DNA of 64,000 nt from Albula goreensis (lineage: Eukaryota > Chordata > Actinopteri > Albuliformes > Albulidae): the NCBI GenBank assembly GCA_022829145.1, contig CM040753.1:15452884-15516883 (forward strand), read 5' to 3'. Below, piece after piece: positions 1 to 11,081 of the stretch (positions within the stretch are counted from its first letter, which is position 1; each line of letters starts with the position of its first letter). The notes beneath the pieces were generated by a model, which was not told the origin of the DNA, searched no databases, and saw only the letters and a program-made list of their open reading frames with translations. The translations under genes were made by a program, and so were the position numbers.

Positions 1-2246
1 TGTCCTATCTACATGTCAGTTGAATAGCCTATTGACAATTGTATTTATTTTGTTTGCAATTACATTACAATCATTTAGAGGATACTTTTATCCAAGTTAA
101 CTTACAGTTGATTAGACAATCCCCCCTTGGGAGTAATGTGGGGTTAAGGCCCCACTCAAGGGCTTGCTTAAGCCTTGCTCAAGGGATTGCTTGCAACACT
201 GACCAGCTAGCAATTTATAGCACATATGTTTTTGCTAACTCATAGGTAGGTAGGCAGAGACTTGCCTTGGCTGTATAGCTTGTGGTGGATGCATCTCATT
301 AGCTTCTGTCATCAAGTAACTGAATAAAGAAAAATGGGTCATCCAATAGCTTCCACTGAGATGAACATAGAATGTTGCATTAGCATCACATTACACTTAG
401 TGCCATCAAGAGGATTTAAAAAGTAAAAAAACACTAGTATGCAGTCTCATTGAGGAAAAGAGACTTCTGGGAAGAACACAATCTCAGTCACAAGGTAATC
501 CAAATAAGGTGAACTGTAGATACGATGTGGCACCTAAGACAATGTGTACCTGCCTATGTTTTGATGACAGTTACCCTGTCCTTAACAAGAAGTAGAATGG
601 TACTGAGATGCACAAATTCATTCAAACTTGCAGTGAGATAGTTTTCATCATTTCTTGGTCATGGAGTTTGTTGCTTTAATTACTACCTTGATACTTGCCC
701 TACTGGTTTGAACCATGTGTTCAACAAAACCTCGTAGTAGATAGTAACCTCAGCTATCTAAAAATACTTTCATGTGCTTCTTCAATGGAGAAGTGTTAGC
801 AAGGAGGCATTAATCTCTGGTTAAAAGCATTGCATGTCCAACAGTCTGTGTATGAGCAAGACATTTGGACTGGTAGCTGTTGCAGTCTCTAATTCTGTGG
901 CAGAGTATCTAGCGATCTAGCTACTGGCTAGCTGCCTGCCTGTTTGCCTGTCAACCAAGATAAATATAGCTAGCTACATGGGCTGCTGTAGCTTTTGTAA
1001 AATTACTGAAGCTTGATAAATTAGAATTTGGAGTTTGATTTGTCTGCCACTGCATATGGTACCCTCATAGCTAGCTTTTCAAGGAGCAAAGAATTTTGTG
1101 TGATGCTTCCTCTTATATCATATTCCTCCATACCAGATTTTTAGGTTGAATAATGATGTATTGCAATATAGCTTACATTTGTCTATTTAATGTAATAACC
1201 ACACACAATGTGACACAACAAAGTTAAACATGCATTTATTCATGGAAGCCAGGCATGTATGTTCAAAGATAACAGGTCTCTCTAACTAAATTACCTCTGA
1301 AGACTCCCTTTTCTGTTGTACATTTTAATGTACTAAAAAGCCTGCACTGGAGAATGGGTCGCCACAGTGTACATTGAACATAAGAAAGATACCATTTTGA
1401 GTAAGTAATGGTGGTGATTAAAATTTTTAAAAATTGTCACATGCTGAATGTTTCAAAATGGAACAATAAACATGTTTTTCATTAAAATCATGTATCAGAG
1501 AACTCCATGGCACGGCCCTTACTTCTGTTCATGAGTGAAGTAATGATGTGTTATTTTCAGTTCTTCTGAAATTTATTTTGAAGCATTTTTGAATTTCCCA
1601 TGAATTATGAATGGCTAAATACTTTATAATACTGAAATGCAACTTAAAAATCATAAAACACAAACATTGCTAAACTGCTCTGGTTTTCATTGTTTCTTAC
1701 AGTCAATCATTTGTTGTTATTACAGTTGGAGCTGTAGAAATTTAAATGGGCTGGAATAATTAGAATGTTTTAATGCTAGTCATTTCATGGACATCATGCA
1801 TGAAAACAGCTGAATTATTCATTCTCAAAATTAGTATTTAGTAAGGTACGAGGGAAGACGGTTGCTGATTGGGAAGACTTGCTGAGTTGTATTGAAATTG
1901 GTGTTGAAATGGTAGAGATATGGACAGCAGAACTTCCCCTCATGTAAATATAGCTGCAGCCAGCTATCATTGTAGGTTTTTTTTCACCAGAAAGTCCTTG
2001 AATTCATGAAACTTGCATTATTTTATTAAAAACCTCATACAAGTGAATCAAGTCAGACCAAGAAGTGTATCAAACCACAAATGATTATCTTATGAATCTG
2101 CCAGCCATTTAAAAAAAAAAAAAAACGCTGTCAAGACTTTCAAGCAAGCAAGTTTAATATACCAGTTTTCCTCCCTATTAACCCACTTGCATTATCCTCA
2201 TGCATTTGAAATCAATTGTCATATTTTTTTCTTCACATTTTTTTAG
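1..2246 (+). other. pfn2: pfn2 intron 1 (3' part)
   Basis: AT-rich non-coding DNA ending in a pyrimidine-rich tract and an AG acceptor at 2245-2246. Profilin coding exon 1 normally encodes about 44 residues. I found no such exon here, so it lies before the window. The intron contains a SINE-like repeat near its left end and several copies of the short palindromic word GCTAGC between 900 and 1080. No other gene was seen. Confidence 0.75.
55..230 (+). repeat. Dispersed teleost SINE-like repeat
   Basis: The stretch carries the recognisable words TTTAGAGGATACTTTTATCC, ACTTACAGTTGATTAGAC and GTTAAGGCCCCACTCAAGGG. These match a short repeat family I know to be scattered through many fish genomes, with the ancestral forms 'agacgcttttatccaaagcgacttaca' and 'ttaagggccttgctcaaggg'. 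The copy is diverged. Family naming is from memory and not checked. Confidence 0.6.
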
Positions 2247-2439
2247 CCCCAAGAAATTGATGTCATAGTAGGAAAGGATCGAGAGGGTTTCTTCACCAGT
2301 GGTCTAACCTTAGGCGAAAAGAAGTGCTCTGTCATCAGAGACAGCCTTGCAGTTGATGGTGATTGGACGATGGACATCAGGACAAAGAGTCAAGGTGGAG
2401 AGCCAACATACAACGTTTCCGTAGGCAGAGCTGGCAAAG
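2247..2439 (+). CDS. pfn2: Profilin-2, coding exon 2
   Basis: Profilin-2 is a small cytosolic actin-monomer-binding protein. It promotes nucleotide exchange on G-actin and delivers it to polyproline partners such as formins and Ena/VASP. This 193-nt exon starts after a TTTTTTAG acceptor and ends at AAAG|GTAAGC. It encodes 64 residues beginning [16 protein letters not shown] and ending VSVGRAGK, plus the first base of a split codon. That corresponds to residues 45-108 of the usual 140-residue protein. The segment VGKDREGFF and the stretch around [11 protein letters not shown] are typical of vertebrate profilin-2. The upstream exon with the N-terminal polyproline-binding tryptophan is outside the window. 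Both downstream terminal exons begin in the matching phase. Confidence is very high for profilin-2. Which teleost paralogue this is cannot be decided from the sequence. Confidence 0.96.
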
Positions 2440-2582
2440 GTAAGCCATAAATTTGTGTATACACAAATACAAATTACTGATTTTAGTGACTTGAGATGGC
2501 AGCATGCCCTGTGCGCACTCTTATTCCTGGTGTGACCTAGGGTCCAGGGATATTGTTGTTTTTTTTTTTTTTTGAATTTTTG

Positions 2583-2588
<6 letters not shown>

Positions 2589-2655
<67 letters not shown>
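2589..2655. repeat. pfn2: (TA)n microsatellite
   Basis: About 33 uninterrupted TA units lie within pfn2 intron 2, preceded by a T tract near 2560-2574. The tract is self-complementary, and its length is probably variable and assembly-sensitive. Confidence 0.97.
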
Positions 2656-2658
<3 letters not shown>

Positions 2659-3175
2659 TAACTGAATACGTTCATCTGTGCTTTTTCAAAGCAGAGTCTA
2701 AAAGGAGGTACATTTAGGCAGTGGTGAAAGCCGTTACATTACTTTATGTAACGGTACCACTGCCAAGATGTCACTCCACCTTTTCAAGCTGCAAAGCGGT
2801 AACATCAAGTAGCATTTATATTAAAGATTTAAAATAACAGAATAATAAATTTGTTTGACCAGGGCATGTGCAAAATAATTGAAATATCACAAAAAAGACT
2901 ATATAAGCTAGAACATTTATCTATTTTTAGTTTTTGGCTTAATTGCACAGGTTGTACCTATAGTTGCATATGCATAAATCAGATGTGAACGGTATTCTGA
3001 TCTGTAAACTAAGGTCGGAAATTGTTTCTCTAATTAGAATTGTTAAATTGTTTCTCTATCTTATTAGATAAGGGACTGTTAAAATAAGTATTAGCCAAAT
3101 TAACTGAAACTATGTTGATATGCAAATGTCATAACTGCATTTGGACAGCTGCTTTTATCATGAGGTGATACTATG

Positions 3176-3455
3176 TACAGGTGACCCCCCACATTGTGGC
3201 TTTCCACATCGCGGATTCAGTTTTTGGGGGTTGGCAATAAACAATTAAATGGGAATTTTTTGGGAGCTTTGCGGCCTTGTGTGGGAAGCCTTGTAGCACT
3301 GCAGGCCACATGCGTAACAGGCGAAAAGTAAAAAAGTAAAAAGTTTAGTAAGTCATAAATGCATGAATATGTATAATATTAATTTATTATAGTTTACTAC
3401 CATAAACAAACACATTTTATGTGGTTTTTCACATCACGGGGGAGGGTCAGCTGTA
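3176..3455. mobile_element. Short non-autonomous mariner/pogo-like element (MITE)
   Basis: The left end reads TACAGGTGACCCCCCACATT. The right end, read on the other strand, reads TACAGCTGACCCTCCCCCGT. This makes imperfect terminal inverted repeats of about 25-30 bp, each preceded by TA, which fits a Tc1/mariner/pogo-type TA target duplication. The interior (about 276 bp) has no coding capacity. The internal words ATCGCGGATTC and TTTGCGGCC fit 'cgcgg' motifs of pogo/Tigger-like termini. Superfamily is inferred from the ends only. Confidence 0.7.
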
Positions 3456-5325
3456 TTGTTTTTGGACCACCAGTGAAATGAAAAATTGGAATTCTTGCAG
3501 ACTTGCACTGCAACAATCTACTTTCCCCATCATACTTGATGCAACATGATCCTCTTGACTTCCATTTTATACAGGGGAAAATCTCCAAAACAGCCCGGGC
3601 TTTGCTGTTGGCTTGCATTTATGAGTTTGCTGAATGACTGAAATGTTAAGCACTGGTCTGACACTACAATATTTTTTTATTGGATAGAAGCCTCAGTAAT
3701 GGCAGTGTCAGTTTTATTTGTTTTATTACAAGATTGTTTAATCAAGACCATTAAGGTTTGGCTATGTGTCTGCTACAGTGGCAATGCAAAGAAGCAATTT
3801 TTTATTTCATAATGCAATATCAATCTTAATATGAATGTCCTAAATATTGGAATATCACTGGACCCTAGAGTAGGTTATCATGATTGTAGATTTGTGGTAA
3901 ATGTTTGTGCATTTGTCTATATATCCACCTTTCCTCAATATGTACACTGCTAAATAGAAATAATGTTTGTGTTATCCTGGATTCTGTGAAAAAGGAAAAC
4001 AGTATGTTTTAAAGGTATTTTTACAGACTGCATACTAGTTAATAAATTAATCCTAAGTCCACATATGGGAAATTTCCCTTCAAGCCAAGGGGCACGAGGA
4101 ATGAATTTAGCTCTGGGAATTCATTTCGGGGACAGCGTTACATGTGAATTTATATTTGTGGGTTTATCTGTTGGCACTGTAATTTGATTGTGAAAGTACT
4201 ATTATAGACCCGACTTGGAAGCAGAATGCTCTTGAGCTGTTTGATATTAAATTGTTTTTTGTTTTTTTTGTTTTTTTTTTTTGTCTCGACATCCAGTTAA
4301 GAAAAATCTGCCAATGTCAATTAGTATTCGAAGTGTAGAACATAAGTTGTACACAACTTGTACAACTTAAATTAGCCTGTTTTGTCCCCATTCTGAAATA
4401 AAGCAGTAGTGTACCAGCCCTTGTACAGTTCTCTAATTTAAAATGCAGGGTGTATGTGGGCATTCTGTACCATTCTGTCCTTGCATTTGGGAAATGGGAG
4501 CTCACTCTTGCATGCATGTTTTTCAGTTCCAGTTGATAGCTCTTTCTGTTCGTCAAAGCAGACCTAAAGTTCTCTTGCTGTCATTTTTAATGTTTCATGA
4601 TCAGTTTGTGGATTTTGTTTATCTTGTACATATGTATTGAGGAAAGCGGTACAGATCAGCATGCTGAATTTGGTTGCTTGCTTTGTAACATTCATAATGG
4701 TAACAGGATCTGCAATTTAAAGCATTCATTTTCCTGTTGGACCCACTTTGGGCACACTATGTGAAAGCTTAGGAACTTAAGAATAAATTCTGGTCAGGGA
4801 GGTAATGTTCCCTTTAGAAACTACTCTGACTGTCCTGTTTAAGTACTCAAACCCATGAGACCAACTTATCATTCATACTTGCTGCTTTTTGTTCTAGACA
4901 TGGGTCACATTTGTTGAATTGATGAATTAGGGGGAAAAAGGTGAAAGCCAATATTATGGTTAACCATTTAACTAAGGCAAAATGTAGTGGCAGTCCTTAT
5001 AAAATAAGTCTCAAAAATATGCCTAAATGTCAGTGGGTCACGTTTCTCCTCTTTGCCATTGACACATTTTAGACATTGGATACATAAGTAATTTTTCAGG
5101 CATCAGCTTTTTCCATCTGAATTTCACAAAGGGAATTGTTGGAAATTGACATGAAAATGAATGCTTAAGTGTAAATTTGGTGAAGGTGTGGTGAATGGCT
5201 TCGTCTGACTAACCCGTCTTTAAGCTTTGTTTTGCTTCAGTTTCACTGTCAACTTTTAATGCTTTCCTCCTAACATACTCACTTATAATACCTCTAAACT
5301 TCCTTCTCTATCTCTTTTCTTTCAG

Positions 5326-5423
5326 TCTTGGTTCTTGTAATGGGCAAAGAAGGGGTCCATGGAGGCGGATTGAATAAGAAGGCATATTCAATGGCAAAAT
5401 ACTTGCGGGATTCAGGGTTCTAA
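5326..5423 (+). CDS. pfn2: Profilin-2 terminal exon 3a (2a-type C-terminus)
   Basis: This exon begins after TTTCTTTCAG in the phase left by exon 2 (g|tc). It encodes [20 protein letters not shown] then [12 protein letters not shown] and a TAA stop, giving a 140-residue profilin, the normal length. The tail matches the brain-enriched vertebrate 2a isoform (ends ...SGF). This C-terminal helix forms part of the polyproline-binding face and contributes to actin contact. After the stop lie an A-rich stretch, a possible poly(A) signal at 5506 and a possible splice donor GTAAGA at 5593. The exon could therefore end the transcript or be spliced onward. It is a sequence paralogue of exon 3b 290 bp downstream, and the two are alternatives. 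Confidence 0.95.
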
Positions 5424-5505
5424 TTTAGTCAGACTTGTTAAGTAGAGAAGTTGAGGGAGAAAAAAAAAAAAAAAAACAAACAAAAAAAGCATAAAAAGGG
5501 AAAAA

Positions 5506-5511
5506 AATAAA
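5506..5511 (+). promoter_or_regulatory. pfn2: Possible proximal poly(A) signal after exon 3a
   Basis: AATAAA occurs 83 nt after the exon 3a stop, inside an A-rich tract, with T-rich sequence about 130 bp further on. It would end a 2a-only mRNA before exon 3b. The A-rich context makes a chance match possible. Confidence 0.35.
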
Positions 5512-5712
5512 TTGCTTTTAAGATTCCCCCGTCTTTCAAAAAGTCATGTTAAGGTCTTGGAAGCATTACTAGCAAACGAGGGGTTATGGGGGGTAAGAAT
5601 CCGTGTCACCTGTGTATCCCTCTATTAGTAGGGAAAGACTTTTCTTTCTTTTTTTTTTTTTTTCTTTTCATGTTTGTTGATTTCTGTTCTTGTTTTTCCT
5701 TGTGTGCTCCAG

Positions 5713-5810
5713 CATTGGTTTTAGTCATGGGAAAGGAAGGTGTCCATGGAGGGCAGCTCAACAAGAAAGCTTATCACATGGCTGACTACCTGAGGAAGTC
5801 TGGATATTAA
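5713..5810 (+). CDS. pfn2: Profilin-2 terminal exon 3b (2b-type C-terminus)
   Basis: The exon follows a long pyrimidine tract (about 5640-5712) and a CTCCAG acceptor, and starts in the same phase as exon 3a (g|ca). It encodes [20 protein letters not shown] then [12 protein letters not shown] and a TAA stop, again giving 140 residues. It differs from exon 3a at the first residue, at G/Q in the GVHGG loop, and in the last helix. The ALV start resembles the vertebrate 2b isoform. The C-terminal Tyr replaces the Phe of the 2a form at the position that profilin-1 uses to bind polyproline. Exons 3a and 3b have equal length (98 nt) and phase, the hallmark of a duplicated, mutually exclusive terminal exon. 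Confidence 0.94.
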
Positions 5811-6060
5811 GCAGCCTCACCCCATCCGCCTAGCAGCTCCATTCTTACCACCCTGTTGCGTTGACAGTACTACCTGATGTAGTTGGTAGATGCTTATTTT
5901 TTTTTCCTTTCCTCCCATTTTTATGTACCTTTTTAGTTTTTTGTTTTGTTATTCCTACCCTGCTCCCTGCCTTCATTTGTATGTATGTTCACTGTGTACC
6001 TGAAGCCTGTTCTGGCTCTGTTGCACCATAGTTAACAATAAAACATTATTGTGACATTGC
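5811..6060 (+). other. pfn2: pfn2 3'UTR, proximal form
   Basis: Non-coding sequence after the exon 3b stop, T-rich and ending at the AATAAA at 6037-6042. A GT/T-containing stretch follows close downstream. An alternative AATAAA at 7662-7667 could give a 3'UTR of about 1.85 kb. Confidence 0.7.
6037..6042 (+). promoter_or_regulatory. pfn2: Poly(A) signal of pfn2
   Basis: AATAAA lies in the context AACAATAAAACATTATTGTGAC, 227 nt after the exon 3b stop. A run of A follows at about 6078-6092. Confidence 0.7.
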
Positions 6061-9000
6061 AAAAAATAATTTGGGCAAAAAAAAAAAAAAAACACAAAAA
6101 TGAGCTGATTGTATATCTAGCCACAGCTTCGTGCAATTGCAGAGCTGTTGGGCATATGAAAAGCAAAGGAAACTCTAACTGAAGAACTGATATTTCACAC
6201 TAAGGTGCCTGGTAGTACAATCCGACCAATAACCGTTTGAGCACTTTGAGCAGATACCAAGCTCATTTTGTCTTCCTTTTCTAGAACATGTCTGGGAGGG
6301 AAAACTGCATGCATATCTTAGCTTATTGAACTCTCCCATAAATCACACTGCCCTGCTTCCATCCCCCAACCCCAAGTGTGTTGTACATGCAGACACATGA
6401 CCCCCAAACCTTGGAAATCCAATCAAAAATCATCCTAGACCCTAGGCCCTTACTTTGCTGTTCCTGCATTGTAGTTAATACTTCATTGTAATACCGTCAC
6501 TTCAGTATTTCAAGAGACCTGTTTTCCTCTCGTACAAACTACACTATCTACCCCTCTTTTTTTCCATCCCCATTCTTTTGAGTTGCAGTACACTGCATCA
6601 AATGTGTTGTGCAATTGTACTTGGATGTAGTCTTATGTGGGATTGGTTTGGTGTTGGATTATTTTGAGTTTAATGGTGAATCAGCATTGTTGAGATGCAG
6701 GTAGAGTTTCCTCCCATGACCTCTTCACAACATCCCTGATTATATTATCTCCATGGACATTCCATCGTTACAATAGCTCAGGCACTTAACTATTGTTTGC
6801 CGGCTCCTGTAATATATTTACTATTTTTTATTTTAACAAAAGGCTGCCATTTTGGACAGTAGATATCCCAACACTACCATCTGGAGTGTGTCCAGTTTGA
6901 TTTCATAGGACCAATTGTACTTGCAGCTTGGGAATTTACAGAATTTGCTCTAAATCATTGTAAAGGATGGCTAGCTTTCATCTGTTTGCTTGCTGCAGAG
7001 CACTAAGGTTTATGACACTAATGGTCGAGGCAGCCATAGATTTGCTGCTGCAATCAGCACAAACAGATGAAATGTCAGTCTTTCCCATTTCTCAATTGTC
7101 ACTATAAAACACTACTGCATTTGACCCTGTAAGCCCATGCTGTGCAGAGAAACAAAACTGTGGAATAAATTGCCTTGTGCTCAAGTCATCATTGAAGATG
7201 TGGTATCAAACTGTCTGTCAAAGCATGGTACTAAATGTTATGTCCAGTTATTAAAAAGAAAACCCTGAAAAAGTAACACTAACTGTAATTACACTTAATT
7301 ATGGGAGATGGTATTGGTTGGAATAAGAACTTGGTTGTGTTCTGGAAAACTTTATACAAATCCCCATGTATCCTCTTGTGCCATAATATAGAGATGATCT
7401 GTTGCTATTGTGAGATGGATACCTGCTGCCCTCTCATTTGAATGGCACTTCCATAGGGATATTTTGGCATCAGCTCAAAATGTTCTGGCCTTGTGGAATA
7501 TGTACAGATTAAAGCAAATTTTGTTGCAGATTTTGTTCATTTCTTTCCCTACCCTTTTTTCTCTTACTACACCTGGGATACAGTCAAACTCATCTGATCT
7601 AGTATGCATACAAATTTAAAATGCCATAAATTGATAAACCACCTTGTTTACAGACAGATCAAATAAATTTATTCCAACCAGATTTGGAGGTGTTTTCTTG
7701 CTTTCCCAACACCTTAGTGACCATCCTAAGACCATTTTTGAGAAATGGAATCATCGTGCTGGATTGACACTTAAGGTCAGACTGTAATGAGTTGTGTTGT
7801 GGCATTTGACCAGATTCTCCACCACTCTACCTTTGAGGTTGGTGCTTCATCATCTTTGCTCCTGTCAAAAACTGCTGTATACATGGATTTTATGTAATGC
7901 ATGAAATCTAATATCATGCTGAATGTCTGTTACTCTAAACAAAGAATGTAATGCAGGGGTATGCAGTCAAGAGAAGGGCCAGTGTGGGTGCAGGCCTTTG
8001 TTTTTGTGTCAGCCCTATAATGCCTGACTCAAGAAATCAACCATTCATGCTTCTCAGTAAAGGCTACAACAGACGCTTGGTCCCATACTGGTCTTTCTTG
8101 GATTAGACTGGACACCCCAGATGCATAGTTGATCTGGTGCTGTAAAATTGAGGGAAGCAGAATTGTCCAATTTATCATTTTTCCATTATCTTGCAGTTAT
8201 GTAACAAGTCATTGAGTTCGTAGGGGGAACATTCAATAAAAGGCATTTTAAGGGTGCAGTGTCATTTATGCTAAAACTGTAGGCCATATCTAAGCTTAAA
8301 CTATTTGCATAGAATGCCATACTCTTTCATTTACATATTTAGTTGTTTATGAAGTATAAAAGATGTACTTGAAATTAGCCATGAGTTGTGTTTCTTGAAT
8401 CACCTTTCTTTAGGAAAATGCACCCAGTTTAGTTGGTTGTCTCATTATAGCTTTGAGGAGTTGATGGAAGAATGATGCAGCAAAGCCTGCTGCATTCAGT
8501 GTTTAAAGTCTGAACCGAATAACCTTTTCTGACTTTGTGGTAAATGCTTTACGTTACTTATCGTATTGGTTAGTGATACTATAATGGGTGGAGCTACAAT
8601 GAGCTGTCAGTGAGCTCTGTAAAGGCCCACTCTAGTCAGACTTTCTTCCTGATAGTACCAGACGAAATACTCAAATACTTGATTGTTGCTTTAATGTAAA
8701 TCACAGCCTGTGTTCAGTCATTTTAGGTGGAATTCAGGAAACTGTCCTTTACAGCCAAAATACTCCTTTCATTCACATGACATTTTTTGGATCAGTGTGC
8801 AACTCAAATTTCAAACGACAGGATGTGATACAAAGCTTAAAAACATTAGTGGACTGATGCCATAACAAAACTAAGATCACTTTACCTCTGGCACTGATAG
8901 CATATGGTTGCTCCACCCATATCTGGTGTTATGACATCACGGTTATTGAGAAAAAGGGAATGTTAAGGGCACTATATGTGTTACCTTATTTTCTTGTTGC

Positions 9001-9834
9001 ATAATAAAGATGGAAGCAGATTTTCATATAAGAAAAATGAGGTTGATAGTGAAATGAAGATGAAAATTTTACTGCAGTCGCTCTGATTGAATTCATGTGA
9101 GATAGCTTCCTGCGGATGGAAAGGCCTGCCAGTAACCTCCTGAAATTAAGTCATGGGCCTCATTCCAGACTGCTGCTTCATCATCTGCTCCCCTGGCTGC
9201 TCTGTCTGATGTTGCTGCGTAATCGTTTTGAGTGGCAGTGATAGCGCAGTAAGGCTGGTATGACTTCAATCACTGTGCAGTATAAAGCTCTGAAATTTGT
9301 TTAGAATATTTCTGAACACAAGCTTTAATTGGAGGGAAAAAGCACTGTTCAAGGAGCATGTAAAGTATTTTTGCTTGGTAATGGATTTAAATTACTTCAT
9401 TTAGTTATACATTTCATACATTTAGTTTTGAAAAAAAGTAGCACATTTTCAGGGTTAGAAGTATGTCTTTCATGTATGTGATAAGTATTTTTACACCAAT
9501 GTCCAAGTAATAAAACATGTATAATTTTAAAATGTAAAGAATCTGTTTGACAGGACGTTATACTGTATTACCATTCTAGTTCACGCAGAATGGCCACAGG
9601 GCCCATCGGAGTGCTGGTGGGAGCAGGCATCACTTTGAGTAGAAAAAGTTGCATTTACCAGCAATTAGAGGTAACCAATTGGATGTTATGTTGCAAAAAT
9701 AGTTACATAGTTAAAGCATAAATTACAGTTAAGTCCAAAAGTATGAAGTGATTCAGGTGATTTGATTTCAAAATTTAGTTTGTGATCTAACACTTCACAT
9801 GTAGTTAATGTGTAGATTCTCAGTTTTTATTGAA

Positions 9835-10110
9835 GGGGGGGTGTATCTGTTTTCACCAGGTAGAAATTACAACAAACTATATTACTATGGCAAACTTCAT
9901 GGGTCTTCAGGCAGATGTTTTTTCCATGAGGTCTACCCATCTACTGAAGTTTTGTCAAACAGGTCTCAGACTCAGGGCTTATGAAGGTCCAAAGTTTGTC
10001 ATGTGCACCATAGCGCCACCAGGAGGCCAATTTTCACCATGCTGTACCTGAGTCAAAAGTTCATCCACCTTCACAAGCCTGCCAAGTTTGATTAGTTTTG
10101 GGCATGGTAG
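9835..10110. repeat. Probable dispersed repeat ('gcgccaccaggagg' family)
   Basis: The phrases ATAGCGCCACCAGGAGGCC, TTCACCATGCTGTACCTGA and CTGCCAAGTTTGAT recall a short interspersed sequence often seen in fish introns. Borders are uncertain and no terminal repeats were seen. Assignment is from memory. Confidence 0.35.
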
Positions 10111-11056
10111 CTAAAAATAACTTGAGGACAGGGAGTAGGAAAAGATAAGTCTCTTAACAAAAACAGACAGGGTATGTCCTCTCTGCTTTTGCCAATAATG
10201 AATGAAGCAGAGGAACCAATATTTAAAATAATTCAGTGGGAGTTCCATGGATTGGTTAACTTAGTAATGTTTAGGGTGAGGAGGAGTTAAATCCTGTTTG
10301 TAAGACACTGTCACACTGGCATACTGCAACCTCCAGGTGGGCACAAAAGGATGTAAATACACGTCTCTGGCACTTGAGTGCTTTGAGCAGTGCTAAAGTT
10401 AAAATGGCTACAAAATAGTTGGGCAGCAACACAGTGAGCAGTTGATAGGTTTGAGACCTTTGGAGGATCATAGCTAAAATAAAATAGTATTTGTGGCAAA
10501 TTGGTAATAGTAGACAAAGTGTTTCATGAAACGTTCAATTGTCATTCCCCTTCAAAGAGGCGTTGAATAGCTGCTAAGCCATTCTAGCCCACAAACATTT
10601 TGTGTATCTTGTGAAATCAGTGTTGTGAAGAGGTGTTCCACCATTGTGGTTCCCCGTTTGTGTTGATTGCAAATGTTTGGTGACTAATCCTATTTTGAGA
10701 TGAACTGCTGCTGTCTGAAATATCATTTGGGAATCCATCAAATTGTATTTTTAAGGGTGCTTGAATTTTTGTGACAGAGCAGTGTTTAATGCATTTTTGG
10801 TAAGGATAATAAGATTATGTGTATGAAAATAAAGATGTAGTTAAAATCTGTACAAATGGTGAAATGTTTCATGTAACAATCTATGCCCATTAGAGTCCGA
10901 AACAATCTTCAGGAAGTGGACCAATCATCTCCTAAGGGAGGGTTTAATGCTCTTGTATTTATAGTAATGTCAAATCTTAGTGATAATCTTAGTGTTAACA
11001 ATGGCCCGTCTAGCTGAAGCCCAGCGTGAAGTGGAAGAGTATCCACTTTCTTTTAA

Positions 11057-11081
11057 TTTTTTTTTTTTTTTTTTTTTTTTT
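11057..11081. repeat. Poly-T tract
   Basis: A 25-nt run of T within the intergenic region. It could be the A-tail of a reverse-strand retroelement, but no recognisable element body adjoins it. Confidence 0.85.

Larger units (their letters stand above)
2440..5325 (+). other. pfn2: pfn2 intron 2
   Basis: A 2.9-kb intron between exon 2 and the first alternative terminal exon. It has a GTAAGC donor and a strong pyrimidine tract before the TTTCAG acceptor. It contains a long TA microsatellite and a 280-bp transposon-like element. The rest is AT-rich DNA in which I see no gene. Confidence 0.85.
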
